Of a stretch of 64,000 nt of DNA, positions 44,544 to 52,713 are shown piece by piece. The DNA lies in the NCBI RefSeq assembly GCF_900115635.1, contig NZ_FOXE01000016.1, positions 1 to 64,000 of the forward strand. Direction: 5' to 3'. The notes beneath the pieces were generated by a model. That model was not told the DNA's origin. It did no database searches and saw nothing but the letters and a program-made list of their open reading frames with translations. Source of the stretch: Oscillibacter sp. PC13. Its GTDB lineage: Bacteria; Bacillota; Clostridia; Oscillospirales; Oscillospiraceae. Every line of letters begins with the position of its first letter. Positions within the stretch are counted from its first letter, which is position 1. The translations under genes were made by a program, and so were the position numbers.

Positions 44544-47093
44544 ATGCAGAAGGAACAATTCGATATCACCGGTATGACCTGCTCCGCTTGCTCCACCAGA
44601 GTAGAACAGTGTGTGGCAAAGCTGCCCGGTGTTGCGGAGGTGTCCGTAAACCTGCTGAAGAACAGCATGGCAGTCTCTTATGACGAGGGCGTTTTGGATA
44701 CTGCCGCCATCGTGGCTGCGGTGGAGAACACCGGGTATGGTGTGACCCTAAAGGCCTCTGGCAAGAGCGGCAAAGAAACAAAACCGGAAGTCAGCACGGC
44801 ACAGGCGGAGTACAAAGCCATGAAGCAGCGGCTGGTCCTCTCTGCCCTGTTCACGGTCCCCCTCTTCTATATCTCCATGGGACACATGATGAACTGGCCC
44901 CTGCCGGTCTGGCTGCTGGGCATGGATAACGCCATGACCTTCGCCTTCACCCAGTTCCTTCTGCTGCTCCCAGTGCTGGCGGTCAACAGCAAATACTTCA
45001 AGGTGGGCTTTCGCACCCTGTTCCATGGCGCACCTAACATGGACTCGCTGATTGCCATTGGGTCCGGGGCTGCCACTGTCTATGGTATTTATGCTATTTA
45101 CAAAATCGGCGTCGGCATGGGTCACGGCGATATGGAGCTGGTGCATACCTTTATGATGGATCTGTATTTTGAGTCAGCAGGCATGATCCTGACGCTCATC
45201 ACGCTGGGCAAAACTTTGGAAGCCCGCGCAAAGGGAAAGACCTCTGATGCCATTGCCAAGCTGATGGATTTGGCGCCTAAAACCGCCACCGTGGAGCGTG
45301 ATGGGGAAGAACTTCAGATCCCCGTTGAGGATGTGCAGCTTGGAGAGGTCATTATCGTAAAAGCTGGTGAGTCCATCCCTGTGGACGGTGTTGTGCTGGA
45401 GGGTTTCTCTTCCGTGGATGAATCCGCCCTGACCGGCGAGAGCATTCCCGTGGAAAAGCACGCCGGAGATAAGGTAATCGGTGCTACCATCAACAAATCC
45501 GGCTACATCAAGATGCAGGCCACAAAAGTCGGTGACGACACGGCTCTGGCACAGATCATTCGCCTTGTGGATGAAGCGACAAGCTCCAAAGCTCCAATTG
45601 CAAAATCGGCGGATAAGGTCAGCGGCGTATTTGTCCCCATTGTGATCGGCATTGCACTGGTGTCCGCGAGCGTCTGGCTGATCGCCGGTCATGGGCTGGA
45701 GTTCGCCCTCTCCATTGGCATTTCCGTTCTTGTTATCTCCTGCCCCTGCGCGCTGGGACTGGCTACACCCACAGCCATCATGGTCGGTACCGGCAAGGGC
45801 GCATCCAATGGTATTCTCATCAAATCCGCAGAGGCGCTGGAAAACGCTCATAGCATCAACACTGTGGTTCTGGATAAGACCGGCACCATCACCCAGGGCG
45901 CACCGGTGGTCACGGATATTCTGTGTAGCGAGAGCGTCAGGGAAGAGGAACTCCTGCAGATTGCCGCATCGTTGGAAAAGCTGTCTGAGCATCCACTGGC
46001 GGACGCCATTGTGGCGGAAGCAGAAAGAAGAGAACTGACGTATCTGTCTGTAAGCGACTTTAACCAGATCCCCGGTCAGGGAATCACCGGCATCATCGAC
46101 GGTCAGCTTTGCCTGGCTGGCAATCGTCGGTTGATGGAGGCTCATGGTATCTTCGGTGGAGAACTGCTCCAGCGAGGCGAAGATCTGGCTGTAAATGGCA
46201 AGACTCCGCTGTTCTTTGCCCAAGAAGGAAAGCTCATCGGCGTGGTCGCCGTGGCAGACGTGGTAAAGCCCACCAGCAAACAGGCCGTACAGGAACTGTC
46301 CAACATGGGCATTGAAGTGGTTATGCTTACCGGTGACAATGCCAAGACAGCCGAGGCTATCCGCCGTCAGGTAGGCGTTGACCGGGTGATTGCAGAGGTG
46401 TTTCCTCAGGATAAGGAGCAGGAGATCCGCCGTCTGCAAAGCGAAGGCAAGAAGGTCGCCATGGTGGGAGACGGCATCAATGATGCCCCGGCTCTGGCGA
46501 GGGCCGATGTGGGCATTGCCATCGGAGCGGGCACCGATGTGGCCATCGAATCGGCGGACATCGTACTGATGAAAAGCGATCTGCTGGATGTCTCCACCGC
46601 CATCCAGCTCAGCAAAGCTACCATTCGGAATATCAAGCAGAATCTGTTCTGGGCATTCATTTACAACATCATTGGTATCCCTGTGGCAGCGGGCGTGTTC
46701 TTCATCCCCTTTGCCCTGAAGCTGAATCCCATGATAGGTGCTTTTGCCATGAGCTTCAGCTCCGTGTTCGTGGTGACCAATGCCCTTCGGCTCAGATGGT
46801 TCAAACCCAAGCATACTGTTGAAAATAGCAACGCCGTCCCGGCAGAGCCGGTGGTGGTCGAATGTGCGAAAGGAGAACGAACGATGGAAAAGACTTTACA
46901 GATTGAAGGCATGATGTGTCAGCACTGCGTGATGCACGTCCAGAAGGCACTGGCGGCGCTCCCCGGCGTTGAGGAAGCGGCTGTAAACCTTGAAGAAAAA
47001 GCAGCGAAAGTAAAGCTGACCCAGAATGTGACTGACGAAGTATTCAAGGCTGCTGTCGAGACTGCCGGTTATCAGTTGACCGAGATCAGCTAA
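44544..47093 (+). CDS. copA: Copper-exporting P1B-type ATPase with C-terminal CopZ-like domain
   Basis: 849 residues from the ATG at 44544 (AAGGG upstream; ATG 44538 is possible). N-terminal metal-binding domain with [12 protein letters not shown]; membrane segments; actuator TGES; the copper-site [20 protein letters not shown]; phosphorylation site [27 protein letters not shown]. An 80-residue linker region leads to a second HMA domain at the very C-terminus ([12 protein letters not shown]), which is unusual because CopA HMA domains are normally N-terminal. No nearby CsoR or CopY is seen, so control by the Crp/Fnr-type system via site D is possible. Confidence 0.95.
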   Translation: MQKEQFDITGMTCSACSTRVEQCVAKLPGVAEVSVNLLKNSMAVSYDEGVLDTAAIVAAVENTGYGVTLKASGKSGKETKPEVSTAQAEYKAMKQRLVLSALFTVPLFYISMGHMMNWPLPVWLLGMDNAMTFAFTQFLLLLPVLAVNSKYFKVGFRTLFHGAPNMDSLIAIGSGAATVYGIYAIYKIGVGMGHGDMELVHTFMMDLYFESAGMILTLITLGKTLEARAKGKTSDAIAKLMDLAPKTATVERDGEELQIPVEDVQLGEVIIVKAGESIPVDGVVLEGFSSVDESALTGESIPVEKHAGDKVIGATINKSGYIKMQATKVGDDTALAQIIRLVDEATSSKAPIAKSADKVSGVFVPIVIGIALVSASVWLIAGHGLEFALSIGISVLVISCPCALGLATPTAIMVGTGKGASNGILIKSAEALENAHSINTVVLDKTGTITQGAPVVTDILCSESVREEELLQIAASLEKLSEHPLADAIVAEAERRELTYLSVSDFNQIPGQGITGIIDGQLCLAGNRRLMEAHGIFGGELLQRGEDLAVNGKTPLFFAQEGKLIGVVAVADVVKPTSKQAVQELSNMGIEVVMLTGDNAKTAEAIRRQVGVDRVIAEVFPQDKEQEIRRLQSEGKKVAMVGDGINDAPALARADVGIAIGAGTDVAIESADIVLMKSDLLDVSTAIQLSKATIRNIKQNLFWAFIYNIIGIPVAAGVFFIPFALKLNPMIGAFAMSFSSVFVVTNALRLRWFKPKHTVENSNAVPAEPVVVECAKGERTMEKTLQIEGMMCQHCVMHVQKALAALPGVEEAAVNLEEKAAKVKLTQNVTDEVFKAAVETAGYQLTEIS
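46884..47093 (+). CDS. copZ: Possible separate CopZ chaperone from an internal start in copA
   Basis: In the copA frame, AAAGGAG is followed nine bases later by ATG at 46884. The 69 residues from there ([20 protein letters not shown] onward) are exactly one complete CopZ-like domain with the GMMCQHC copper site. This looks like a former free copZ gene joined to copA by loss of the stop, with its own ribosome binding site kept. Free CopZ would hand copper to CopA. Internal initiation is inferred and not proven. Confidence 0.5.
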   Translation: MEKTLQIEGMMCQHCVMHVQKALAALPGVEEAAVNLEEKAAKVKLTQNVTDEVFKAAVETAGYQLTEIS

Positions 47094-47112
47094 AATACAT
47101 GAAATAACAAAA

Positions 47113-47145
47113 GATGTCCGCCGGTGCAAAACGCACGGCGGACAT
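47113..47145. terminator. Bidirectional terminator
   Basis: GATGTCCGCCGGTGC / GCACGGCGGACATC stem-loop between convergent copA and the first Crp/Fnr gene. Confidence 0.8.
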
Positions 47146-47149
47146 CCGA

Positions 47150-47809
47150 TCACATATCATTTAATCCTTCCAGCTTTTCAGCATCCGTGATCTCGATCAT
47201 GCCGTGAGACAGCTTGACCATCCCCTCATTCTGGAAATAGCGAAGCATTCTGGTGATCACTTCCCGATGGGAGCCGAGATGATTGGCGATGGTTTCATGG
47301 GTGATCTTCAGCTGATCAGTCCCTTCAATGGACATTTCTTCTAAAAGAAACGCAGCAACACGCTTGTCGAGACTCTTCCACATAACCTGCTCCATGAGCC
47401 ACATGACATCGGAAAAGCGGGTTGCCATCAACTCAGTGGTATAGTTGGAAACAGGCGCGGATTCTGCCATAATGCTCTGATAGATCTCCGCAGGAATGAT
47501 CCAAAGCTCGGTATCTTTTTCCGTTTCAATGGTCACTTCAAACTGAATGGAGCGCATGATGCAGGAGGCGGAAAACAAACACATATCCCGATCAAACAGG
47601 CGGTAGATGGTAATCTCCCGCCCCTCGTCGGAGAGGATATAGGCCCGAAGCTGGCCGGATTTCACCAACAGCAGGCCGGTACAATCCATGCTGCCGTTGT
47701 GGATCACGGTTCCTTTACTGATTTTGCGTTCCATCAGACTGCCAAGGATGCGTTCCTGCTGAGATGCAGTCAGCTTATTCCAGATCGGGAAATAACTTTG
47801 AAAGTCCAC
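47150..47809 (-). CDS. Crp/Fnr-family regulator, paralogue 1
   Basis: 219 residues. N-terminal cyclic-nucleotide-type sensor fold (LLLVKSGQLRAYILSDEGRE) with Cys in SMDCTG and a Cys-x5-Cys pair in DMCLFSASCIM. The C-terminal winged helix has recognition segment HREVITRML; Arg, Glu and Arg match the residues by which E. coli CRP reads GTGA. The palindromes in this island have GTGA...TCAC, as predicted. It lacks the four-Cys N-terminus of Fnr, so it may sense redox or another signal through these Cys. Divergent from msrAB across operator F. Confidence 0.92.
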   Translation of the reverse strand: MDFQSYFPIWNKLTASQQERILGSLMERKISKGTVIHNGSMDCTGLLLVKSGQLRAYILSDEGREITIYRLFDRDMCLFSASCIMRSIQFEVTIETEKDTELWIIPAEIYQSIMAESAPVSNYTTELMATRFSDVMWLMEQVMWKSLDKRVAAFLLEEMSIEGTDQLKITHETIANHLGSHREVITRMLRYFQNEGMVKLSHGMIEITDAEKLEGLNDM

Positions 47810-47833
47810 TTTTTATCCCTCCTTTTGCTTATG

Positions 47834-47909
47834 AGTATAATGAATTCTGCACAGCCTGTCAACTTATGTGATAATATCACGGACGGAGCGCAGACTCTAC
47901 ACCTACAAT
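47834..47909. promoter_or_regulatory. Divergent promoters sharing Crp/Fnr operator (site F)
   Basis: GTGATAATATCAC at 47868-47880. For msrAB (plus) TACAAT follows 23 bp later (47904-47909). For the regulator gene (minus) a near-consensus promoter reads TTGACA (47857-47862), 17 bp, TATACT (47834-47839), with the operator just upstream of its -35. The shared site suggests autoregulation together with activation of msrAB. Confidence 0.75.
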
Positions 47910-48003
47910 AAAATCAGAAAGCAATCCACATACCAGGCAGACGGCTGCTGACAGCGGCCAGCCTGGTATTTCCAATCATTTCTTTCATAAAGGAGGGCGC
48001 TCA

Positions 48004-49173
48004 ATGAAACATAAGAATAGAAACTTTGGCAAGCAGGGACTTCTTCTACTCGCCGTGCTTTTAGTTCTTGGCGGCTGTTCCGCTCTTCAGCAAGGAGGAA
48101 CCCCCGCTCAAAACGCATCGACAGTGGCAGACGGAGGGTCGGAAGCCAATGAGTTGTCGGCAAATGAGCCCGCATTAAATACTACGGAGGTGGAGATCAT
48201 GGATTTTTCCAACGAGAGCGAACATGTGATATATCTTGCCGGCGGCTGCTTCTGGGGCCTGGAGCAACTGATGCAGTCCATCCCCGGCGTCATCGACGCC
48301 CAGAGTGGCTATGCCAACGGCACCGGTGAGGAGGACGCCAACTATGAGACGGTCTGCGCTGAGGACACCGGCTTCCGTGAGACGGTGCGGGTGGAGTATG
48401 ACCCGGAGCAGGTCAGTCTGGACGCCCTGCTGCTGGCATACTTCTATGTCATCGACCCCACGGTGGAGAACCGGCAGGGCAACGACGTCGGCACCCAGTA
48501 CCAGACCGGCGTGTATTACACCAACGACAAGTCCAGGGAGACCGTGGAGCGGATCGCCGAGCTGGAGCGCAGCCGCAGCGAGAAATTCGTTGTGGAGATC
48601 GGCCCGCTGCTGAACTACTACCCCGCTGAGGAGTATCATCAGGACTACCTTGTGAAAAATCCCTTCGGCTACTGTCATATCCCCTGGGAGGAGATGGCGC
48701 TGTTCTCCAATCTGCGCATCGACCCAGGCGATTACCAGAAGCCAGCGGCGGAGGTGATCCGGGATAAGCTCACGGAGGAGCAGTACTATGTCACTCAGGA
48801 GGCCGGCACGGAATACGCCTTCCAGAACGAGTTCTGGGATCATTTTGCCAAGGGCATCTACGTGGACATCGTCACCGGGGAGCCGCTGTTCTCCTCCACG
48901 GACAAGTATGAGAGCAGCTGCGGCTGGCCAGCCTTCACCAAACCCATTGAAGAACCGTCCATCGTGGAGCTGGAGGATCTGAGCTACGGCATGGTTCGCG
49001 TCGAGGTGCGAAGCCGGGCGGGCAACTCCCATCTGGGCCACGTCTTTGAGAACGACCCTGAGTCTCCCAACGGTGTGCGTTATTGCATCAACAGTGCCTC
49101 CCTGCGCTTCGTCCCCTACGACGAGATGGAGGCGGAGGGCTACGGATATCTGCTGGATCTGTTCGAGCCGTAA
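48004..49173 (+). CDS. msrAB: Secreted MsrA-MsrB methionine sulfoxide reductase lipoprotein
   Basis: 389 residues, with AAAGGAGG upstream. Lipoprotein signal [16 protein letters not shown] (lipobox Cys about 25) and a low-complexity linker, then MsrA ([15 protein letters not shown], catalytic Cys in GCFWG; GYCHIPW) and MsrB ([12 protein letters not shown], catalytic Cys in [11 protein letters not shown]). It repairs both methionine sulfoxide stereoisomers in proteins outside the membrane. It needs an extracytoplasmic reductant, which the CcdA and TlpA-like proteins encoded 3 kb downstream can provide. Terminator follows. Confidence 0.95.
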   Translation: MKHKNRNFGKQGLLLLAVLLVLGGCSALQQGGTPAQNASTVADGGSEANELSANEPALNTTEVEIMDFSNESEHVIYLAGGCFWGLEQLMQSIPGVIDAQSGYANGTGEEDANYETVCAEDTGFRETVRVEYDPEQVSLDALLLAYFYVIDPTVENRQGNDVGTQYQTGVYYTNDKSRETVERIAELERSRSEKFVVEIGPLLNYYPAEEYHQDYLVKNPFGYCHIPWEEMALFSNLRIDPGDYQKPAAEVIRDKLTEEQYYVTQEAGTEYAFQNEFWDHFAKGIYVDIVTGEPLFSSTDKYESSCGWPAFTKPIEEPSIVELEDLSYGMVRVEVRSRAGNSHLGHVFENDPESPNGVRYCINSASLRFVPYDEMEAEGYGYLLDLFEP

Positions 49174-49181
49174 AACACACA

Positions 49182-49210
49182 GGGGACCGTAGGCACAGCC
49201 CACGGTCCCC
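49182..49210. terminator. Bidirectional terminator
   Basis: GGGGACCGT / ACGGTCCCC stem between convergent msrAB and the second Crp/Fnr gene. Confidence 0.75.
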
Positions 49211-49216
49211 CTAATC

Positions 49217-49873
49217 CTATTCTGAAAGCTCCCGTAATTTGCCTGGGTTGACGATCTCTATCCCGCCTCTCGTCAACTTCACCATCCCCTCGCTCTGGAA
49301 ATAGCGGAGCATCCGGGTGACCACCTCCCGGTGGGCGCCCAGATGGTTGGCGATATTCTCATGGGTGATCTTCAGCTGGTCTGTCCCTTCGATTGCAGCT
49401 TCCTCCAGCAGGAATGCGGCCACACGCTGATCCTGCCGTTTCCACATGACCTGCTCCATGACCCACATCACATCGGAAAAGCGGGAGGCCATGAGCTCGT
49501 TGGTATAGTTGGCAAGAGGGGCGGACTGTTCCATGACAGCCTTATACACTCTCGGCGGGATGGCCCACACCTCGGAATCCTTCTCCGCGGAGATAAAGAC
49601 ATCGCACTGGAAGCTGTTCATCATGCAGGCGGCGGAGAACAGGCAGATATCCCGCTCAAACAGCCGGGAGATGGTAAGCTCCCTCCCCTCGCTGGAGAGG
49701 TTGTAGGCCCGCAGCTGGCCAGAGCGAACCAGCAGGATCCCGATGCAGTCCGCTTCTCCACTATGTATGATGGCTCCCTTGCTGAACATGCGGCGGACGA
49801 CAGACTGTGAGAGGATTTCCTGCTGCGGCACCGTCAGCCGGTCCCAGACCGGGAAATAATCCTTGAGATCCAC
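49217..49873 (-). CDS. Crp/Fnr-family regulator, paralogue 2
   Basis: 218 residues, a close paralogue of the 47.2-kb regulator along its whole length. The same sensor features are kept (EADCIG; Cys-x5-Cys in DICLFSAACMM), and the recognition helix HREVVTRML is almost identical, so both may bind the GTGA-type palindromes. Its promoter (-35 at 49926-49931, TATAAT at 49903-49908) is back-to-back with that of the superoxide reductase gene. Whether the two paralogues share signals or form heterodimers is open. Confidence 0.92.
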   Translation of the reverse strand: MDLKDYFPVWDRLTVPQQEILSQSVVRRMFSKGAIIHSGEADCIGILLVRSGQLRAYNLSSEGRELTISRLFERDICLFSAACMMNSFQCDVFISAEKDSEVWAIPPRVYKAVMEQSAPLANYTNELMASRFSDVMWVMEQVMWKRQDQRVAAFLLEEAAIEGTDQLKITHENIANHLGAHREVVTRMLRYFQSEGMVKLTRGGIEIVNPGKLRELSE

Positions 49874-49902
49874 GGTTTTACGCCCCCTTTCGTCATGCTA
49901 TT

Positions 49903-49968
49903 ATTATAAAATAGGGATAAAAGCCTGTCAATTCCTGCATTGACAGGTTCGCCGCATAAGAATATAAT
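49903..49968. promoter_or_regulatory. Symmetric divergent promoters with -35 boxes forming a palindrome
   Basis: CCTGTCAA (49924-49931) and TTGACAGG (49940-49947) are an 8-bp inverted repeat with 8 bases between. The right arm gives TTGACA-17 bp-TATAAT (49963-49968) toward the superoxide reductase gene; the left arm gives TTGACA-17 bp-TATAAT (49903-49908) toward the regulator. Both are perfect consensus promoters, with the start points pointing away from each other. Confidence 0.85.
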
Positions 49969-50049
49969 CATAGTTTAGAAGGCAAAAAACTGGCATCTCC
50001 ATTTGGGGATGGCTACTGCGCGAACCAACGATTTTTTAGGAGGTACATC

Positions 50050-50424
50050 ATGGAACAGAAATTCTACATCTGTGAGCATTGCGGCAATATCATCGCCAAG
50101 GTTAAGGACGCAGGCGTCCCCGTCATGTGCTGTGGCCAGAAGATGACTGAGATCGTCCCCGGCACCACCGATGCATCTCAGGAGAAGCATGTCCCAGTCT
50201 ATACTGTGGAGGGCAATCTGGTCACCGTTACCGTAGGTGCAGTGGAGCATCCCATGCAGCCCGAGCACTACATCGAGTGGGTATCTCTCCAGACCAAGCA
50301 GGGCAACCAGCGCAAAGTCCTGCAGCCCGGCGATGCTCCGAAGGTCTGCTTTGCCATCTGCGAGGGAGACGAGGTAGAGGCTGTCTACGCATACTGCAAC
50401 CTGCACAGCCTTTGGAAGGCGTAA
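50050..50424 (+). CDS. dfx: Desulfoferrodoxin (superoxide reductase)
   Basis: 124 residues, with AGGAGG upstream. N-terminal desulforedoxin-type iron site with Cys pairs ICEHCGN and MCCGQ. The C-terminal neelaredoxin domain carries the catalytic iron ligands: EKHVPVYTVEGN, HPMQPEHYIEW and YCNLHSLWKA with the Cys-x2-His motif. It reduces superoxide to hydrogen peroxide without making oxygen, typical of anaerobes. It has a strong promoter and a terminator directly after, so it is monocistronic. Confidence 0.96.
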   Translation: MEQKFYICEHCGNIIAKVKDAGVPVMCCGQKMTEIVPGTTDASQEKHVPVYTVEGNLVTVTVGAVEHPMQPEHYIEWVSLQTKQGNQRKVLQPGDAPKVCFAICEGDEVEAVYAYCNLHSLWKA

Positions 50425-50465
50425 TACGTGCATATATGTCTTCATCGGCTGTTTGCTGATTTGCG

Positions 50466-50500
50466 AAGCCCGTCGTGAGAAAACCACGGCGGGCTTTTTG
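50466..50500 (+). terminator. Terminator after dfx
   Basis: AAGCCCGTCGTG / CACGGCGGGCTT with TTTTT, ending two bases before operator E. Confidence 0.88.
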
Positions 50501-50501
50501 C

Positions 50502-50542
50502 GTGATAACATCACGGAAATACATTGAAGGATGGGATATACT
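50502..50542 (+). promoter_or_regulatory. Crp/Fnr-type operator plus -10 (site E)
   Basis: GTGATAACATCAC (50502-50514), 22 bp, TATACT (50537-50542). Drives the thioredoxin-reductase fusion operon. Confidence 0.82.
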
Positions 50543-50574
50543 AACACCAACATAAGAAAAAGGAGCTGTGTTTG

Positions 50575-51846
50575 ATGGCTATTTTAAATATGAATGCGCA
50601 TGCCTACCGAAAGTATATCAGCGAGTCTGCCAAGCCTGTCTTGGTGGAGTTTTCGGCCCCTTGGTGCGGCTACTGCCGCCGCCTTGCACCGGCTCTGGAA
50701 CTGACCGCCCAGCAGTATGAAGATGAGATCCTCTTTGGAGAAATCAATATCGATGATGAACCGGCACTGGCGGAGGAGGAGCAGATCGAACTGGTGCCCA
50801 CCCTGCTTCTGTATCAGAACGGACAGCTTCTCGGCTCCATCGTTGCCCCGGAGTCCAGAGCACAGTTGGAAGCGTTCATTGAGGAATCTCTTGGACAGCG
50901 CAGCGGGGATCTGGCTGAAGAAAAGCACATCTATGATATGCTCGTCATTGGCGGCGGCCCCGGCGGATACACGGCGGCGCTCTACGCCGCCAGAGCCGGA
51001 CTGGATACCATTGTTCTGGAGAAACTGTCGGCAGGCGGCCAGATGGCGCTCACGGAACAGATCGACAATTACCCCGGCTTTGAAAATGGCATCGACGGAT
51101 TCTCGCTGGGCGAGAAGATGCGTAAGGGTACGGAGCGCTTTGGCGTAGAGACCCGCCTGGTCGAGGTGCTGTCCCTTGATCTCTCCGGTGAGATCAAGAA
51201 GGCGGAAACCAGTGAGGGGCCTGTGTATGGCCGGACGGTGGTGCTGTCCACCGGAGCCAACCCCAGAGAGCTTGGAGTGACCGGTGAAAAGGAACTGATC
51301 GGTAAGGGTGTGGCCTATTGTGCAGCCTGTGACGGGATGTTCTACAAGGATAAGACCGTGGTGCTGGTGGGCGGTGGAAACAGCGCAGCGGCTGAGGCGC
51401 TGATCCTCGCCCGAGTCTGCAAAAAGGTGATCCTTGTCCACCGCAGGGACACTCTGCGGGCTACCAAGATCTATCACGAACCTTTGATGAAAACAGAGAA
51501 TGTGGAGTTCCGCTGGAACAGCGCAGTGGTAGAACTGCTGCATGACGATAAAGTGACAGGTGTTCGCCTGCGGGATGTACAAACCGGAGCTGAGAGCGAG
51601 ATCACCTGCGACGGCGTATTTGTGAGCATAGGTCGAAAGCCTGCCACCGAGCTTGTTGCAGGACAGCTGGAATTGGACGAAAGCGGCTATGTGGTCGCCA
51701 ATGAAACCACCGAGACCAACATCCCCGGTGTCTACGCTGTGGGCGATGTGAGGACAAAGCTGGTCCGTCAGGTGGTGACGGCGGTGGCTGACGGCGCGGC
51801 AGCTGTACACATGGCGGAGGAATATTTGGCTGGAGGTGCCACATGA
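50575..51846 (+). CDS. trxB: Thioredoxin-thioredoxin reductase fusion
   Basis: 423 residues; AAGGAG nine bases before the ATG at 50575. Residues 1-105 are a thioredoxin domain with FSAPWCGYCRRLAPALELTA and VPTLLLYQNG. After a short linker a complete thioredoxin reductase starts at about 120: MLVIGGGPGGYTAALYAARA, redox site GVAYCAACDGMFYKDK, VVLVGGGNSAAAEALILARV and GVYAVGDVRTKLVRQVVTAV. The electron carrier is thus tethered to its reductase at the N-terminus; the known mycobacterial fusion has the opposite order. First gene of a four-gene operon with DUF6132, CcdA and TlpA-like genes. Confidence 0.94.
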   Translation: MAILNMNAHAYRKYISESAKPVLVEFSAPWCGYCRRLAPALELTAQQYEDEILFGEINIDDEPALAEEEQIELVPTLLLYQNGQLLGSIVAPESRAQLEAFIEESLGQRSGDLAEEKHIYDMLVIGGGPGGYTAALYAARAGLDTIVLEKLSAGGQMALTEQIDNYPGFENGIDGFSLGEKMRKGTERFGVETRLVEVLSLDLSGEIKKAETSEGPVYGRTVVLSTGANPRELGVTGEKELIGKGVAYCAACDGMFYKDKTVVLVGGGNSAAAEALILARVCKKVILVHRRDTLRATKIYHEPLMKTENVEFRWNSAVVELLHDDKVTGVRLRDVQTGAESEITCDGVFVSIGRKPATELVAGQLELDESGYVVANETTETNIPGVYAVGDVRTKLVRQVVTAVADGAAAVHMAEEYLAGGAT

Positions 51847-52055
51847 AAGAGAAAACGAAACGATGGTTGAGACCTGTCCTGTTTTCTGCGGGCGGCGCGC
51901 TTGCGGGATTCGGCTATTATTACTTTATCGGCTGCGCCACAGGAAGCTGCCCCATCACAGCCAATCCCATAAGCTCTATGATTTACATGGGCGTGCTCGG
52001 ATGGCTGCTGTCCGGTGTGTCTGGGAAGGGGTGTGAAGGTGGATGCAGTATGTAA
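51843..52055 (+). CDS. Small DUF6132-like membrane protein
   Basis: 70 residues overlapping the previous stop (ATGA) and the next start. Two hydrophobic segments and Cys-containing motifs: IGCATGSCPITANPISSMIY and KGCEGGCSM at the C-terminus. These resemble DUF6132/YtfJ-associated small proteins. Overlaps on both sides mean translation is coupled with the reductase and CcdA. Possible role as a thiol relay or membrane adaptor, inferred only. Confidence 0.75.
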   Translation: MKEKTKRWLRPVLFSAGGALAGFGYYYFIGCATGSCPITANPISSMIYMGVLGWLLSGVSGKGCEGGCSM

Positions 52056-52705
52056 TATCATTCCTTGAAGGGATCATCACCTTCATTTCTCCCTGTCTTC
52101 TGCCCATGCTCCCCATCTACATCTCCTACTTTGCCGGAGGTGGTGAGCGATCCACCGGCAAAACCCTGAAGGGGGCATTGGGATTTGTCACAGGTTTTAC
52201 AATCGTGTTTGTGATTCTCGGTGCTTTGGCTGGTACGGTCGGCAGCTTCCTTCGGGAATATCAGACGGCAGTTAACATCGTTTCCGGTTTGATCGTGATC
52301 GTCTTCGGCTTGAATTTTCTGGGTGTGTTCAACCTGAATCTGTTCAAAGGGGGGCACCGTGCTGTGAACACCGACAACACGGGCTTCTTTTCGGCACTTC
52401 TGTTCGGTGTGGTCTTCTCCATTGGGTGGACGCCCTGCGTTGGAGCGTTTCTGGGTTCTGCACTGATGCTGGCATCCCAGCAGGGGAGCGTATTGGTCGG
52501 AACCCTCATGCTTTTGGCCTACTCACTGGGACTTGGTGTGCCATTCATTCTCAGCGCGGTGCTGATCGACAAGCTGAAATCCGCCTTCGACTGGATTAAG
52601 AGAAATTATAAGGTCATCAATATCGTCAGCGGCAGTCTGCTGATTCTGATCGGTATCCTGATGGCTGCCGGGACTCTTGGGCGGCTGCTCAGCCTGCTCA
52701 GTTAG
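52043..52705 (+). CDS. ccdA: CcdA/DsbD-family thiol electron transporter
   Basis: 220 residues, six membrane helices. The two redox Cys are in FISPCLLPMLPIYISYFAG (helix 1) and IGWTPCVGAFLGSALML (helix 4), matching the CcdA pattern. It carries electrons from cytoplasmic thioredoxin, here probably the fused Trx domain encoded upstream, to extracytoplasmic thiol proteins. GGTGTG lies before the start, which overlaps the previous gene. Confidence 0.94.
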   Translation: MQYVISFLEGIITFISPCLLPMLPIYISYFAGGGERSTGKTLKGALGFVTGFTIVFVILGALAGTVGSFLREYQTAVNIVSGLIVIVFGLNFLGVFNLNLFKGGHRAVNTDNTGFFSALLFGVVFSIGWTPCVGAFLGSALMLASQQGSVLVGTLMLLAYSLGLGVPFILSAVLIDKLKSAFDWIKRNYKVINIVSGSLLILIGILMAAGTLGRLLSLLS

Positions 52706-52713
52706 GAGGTATT

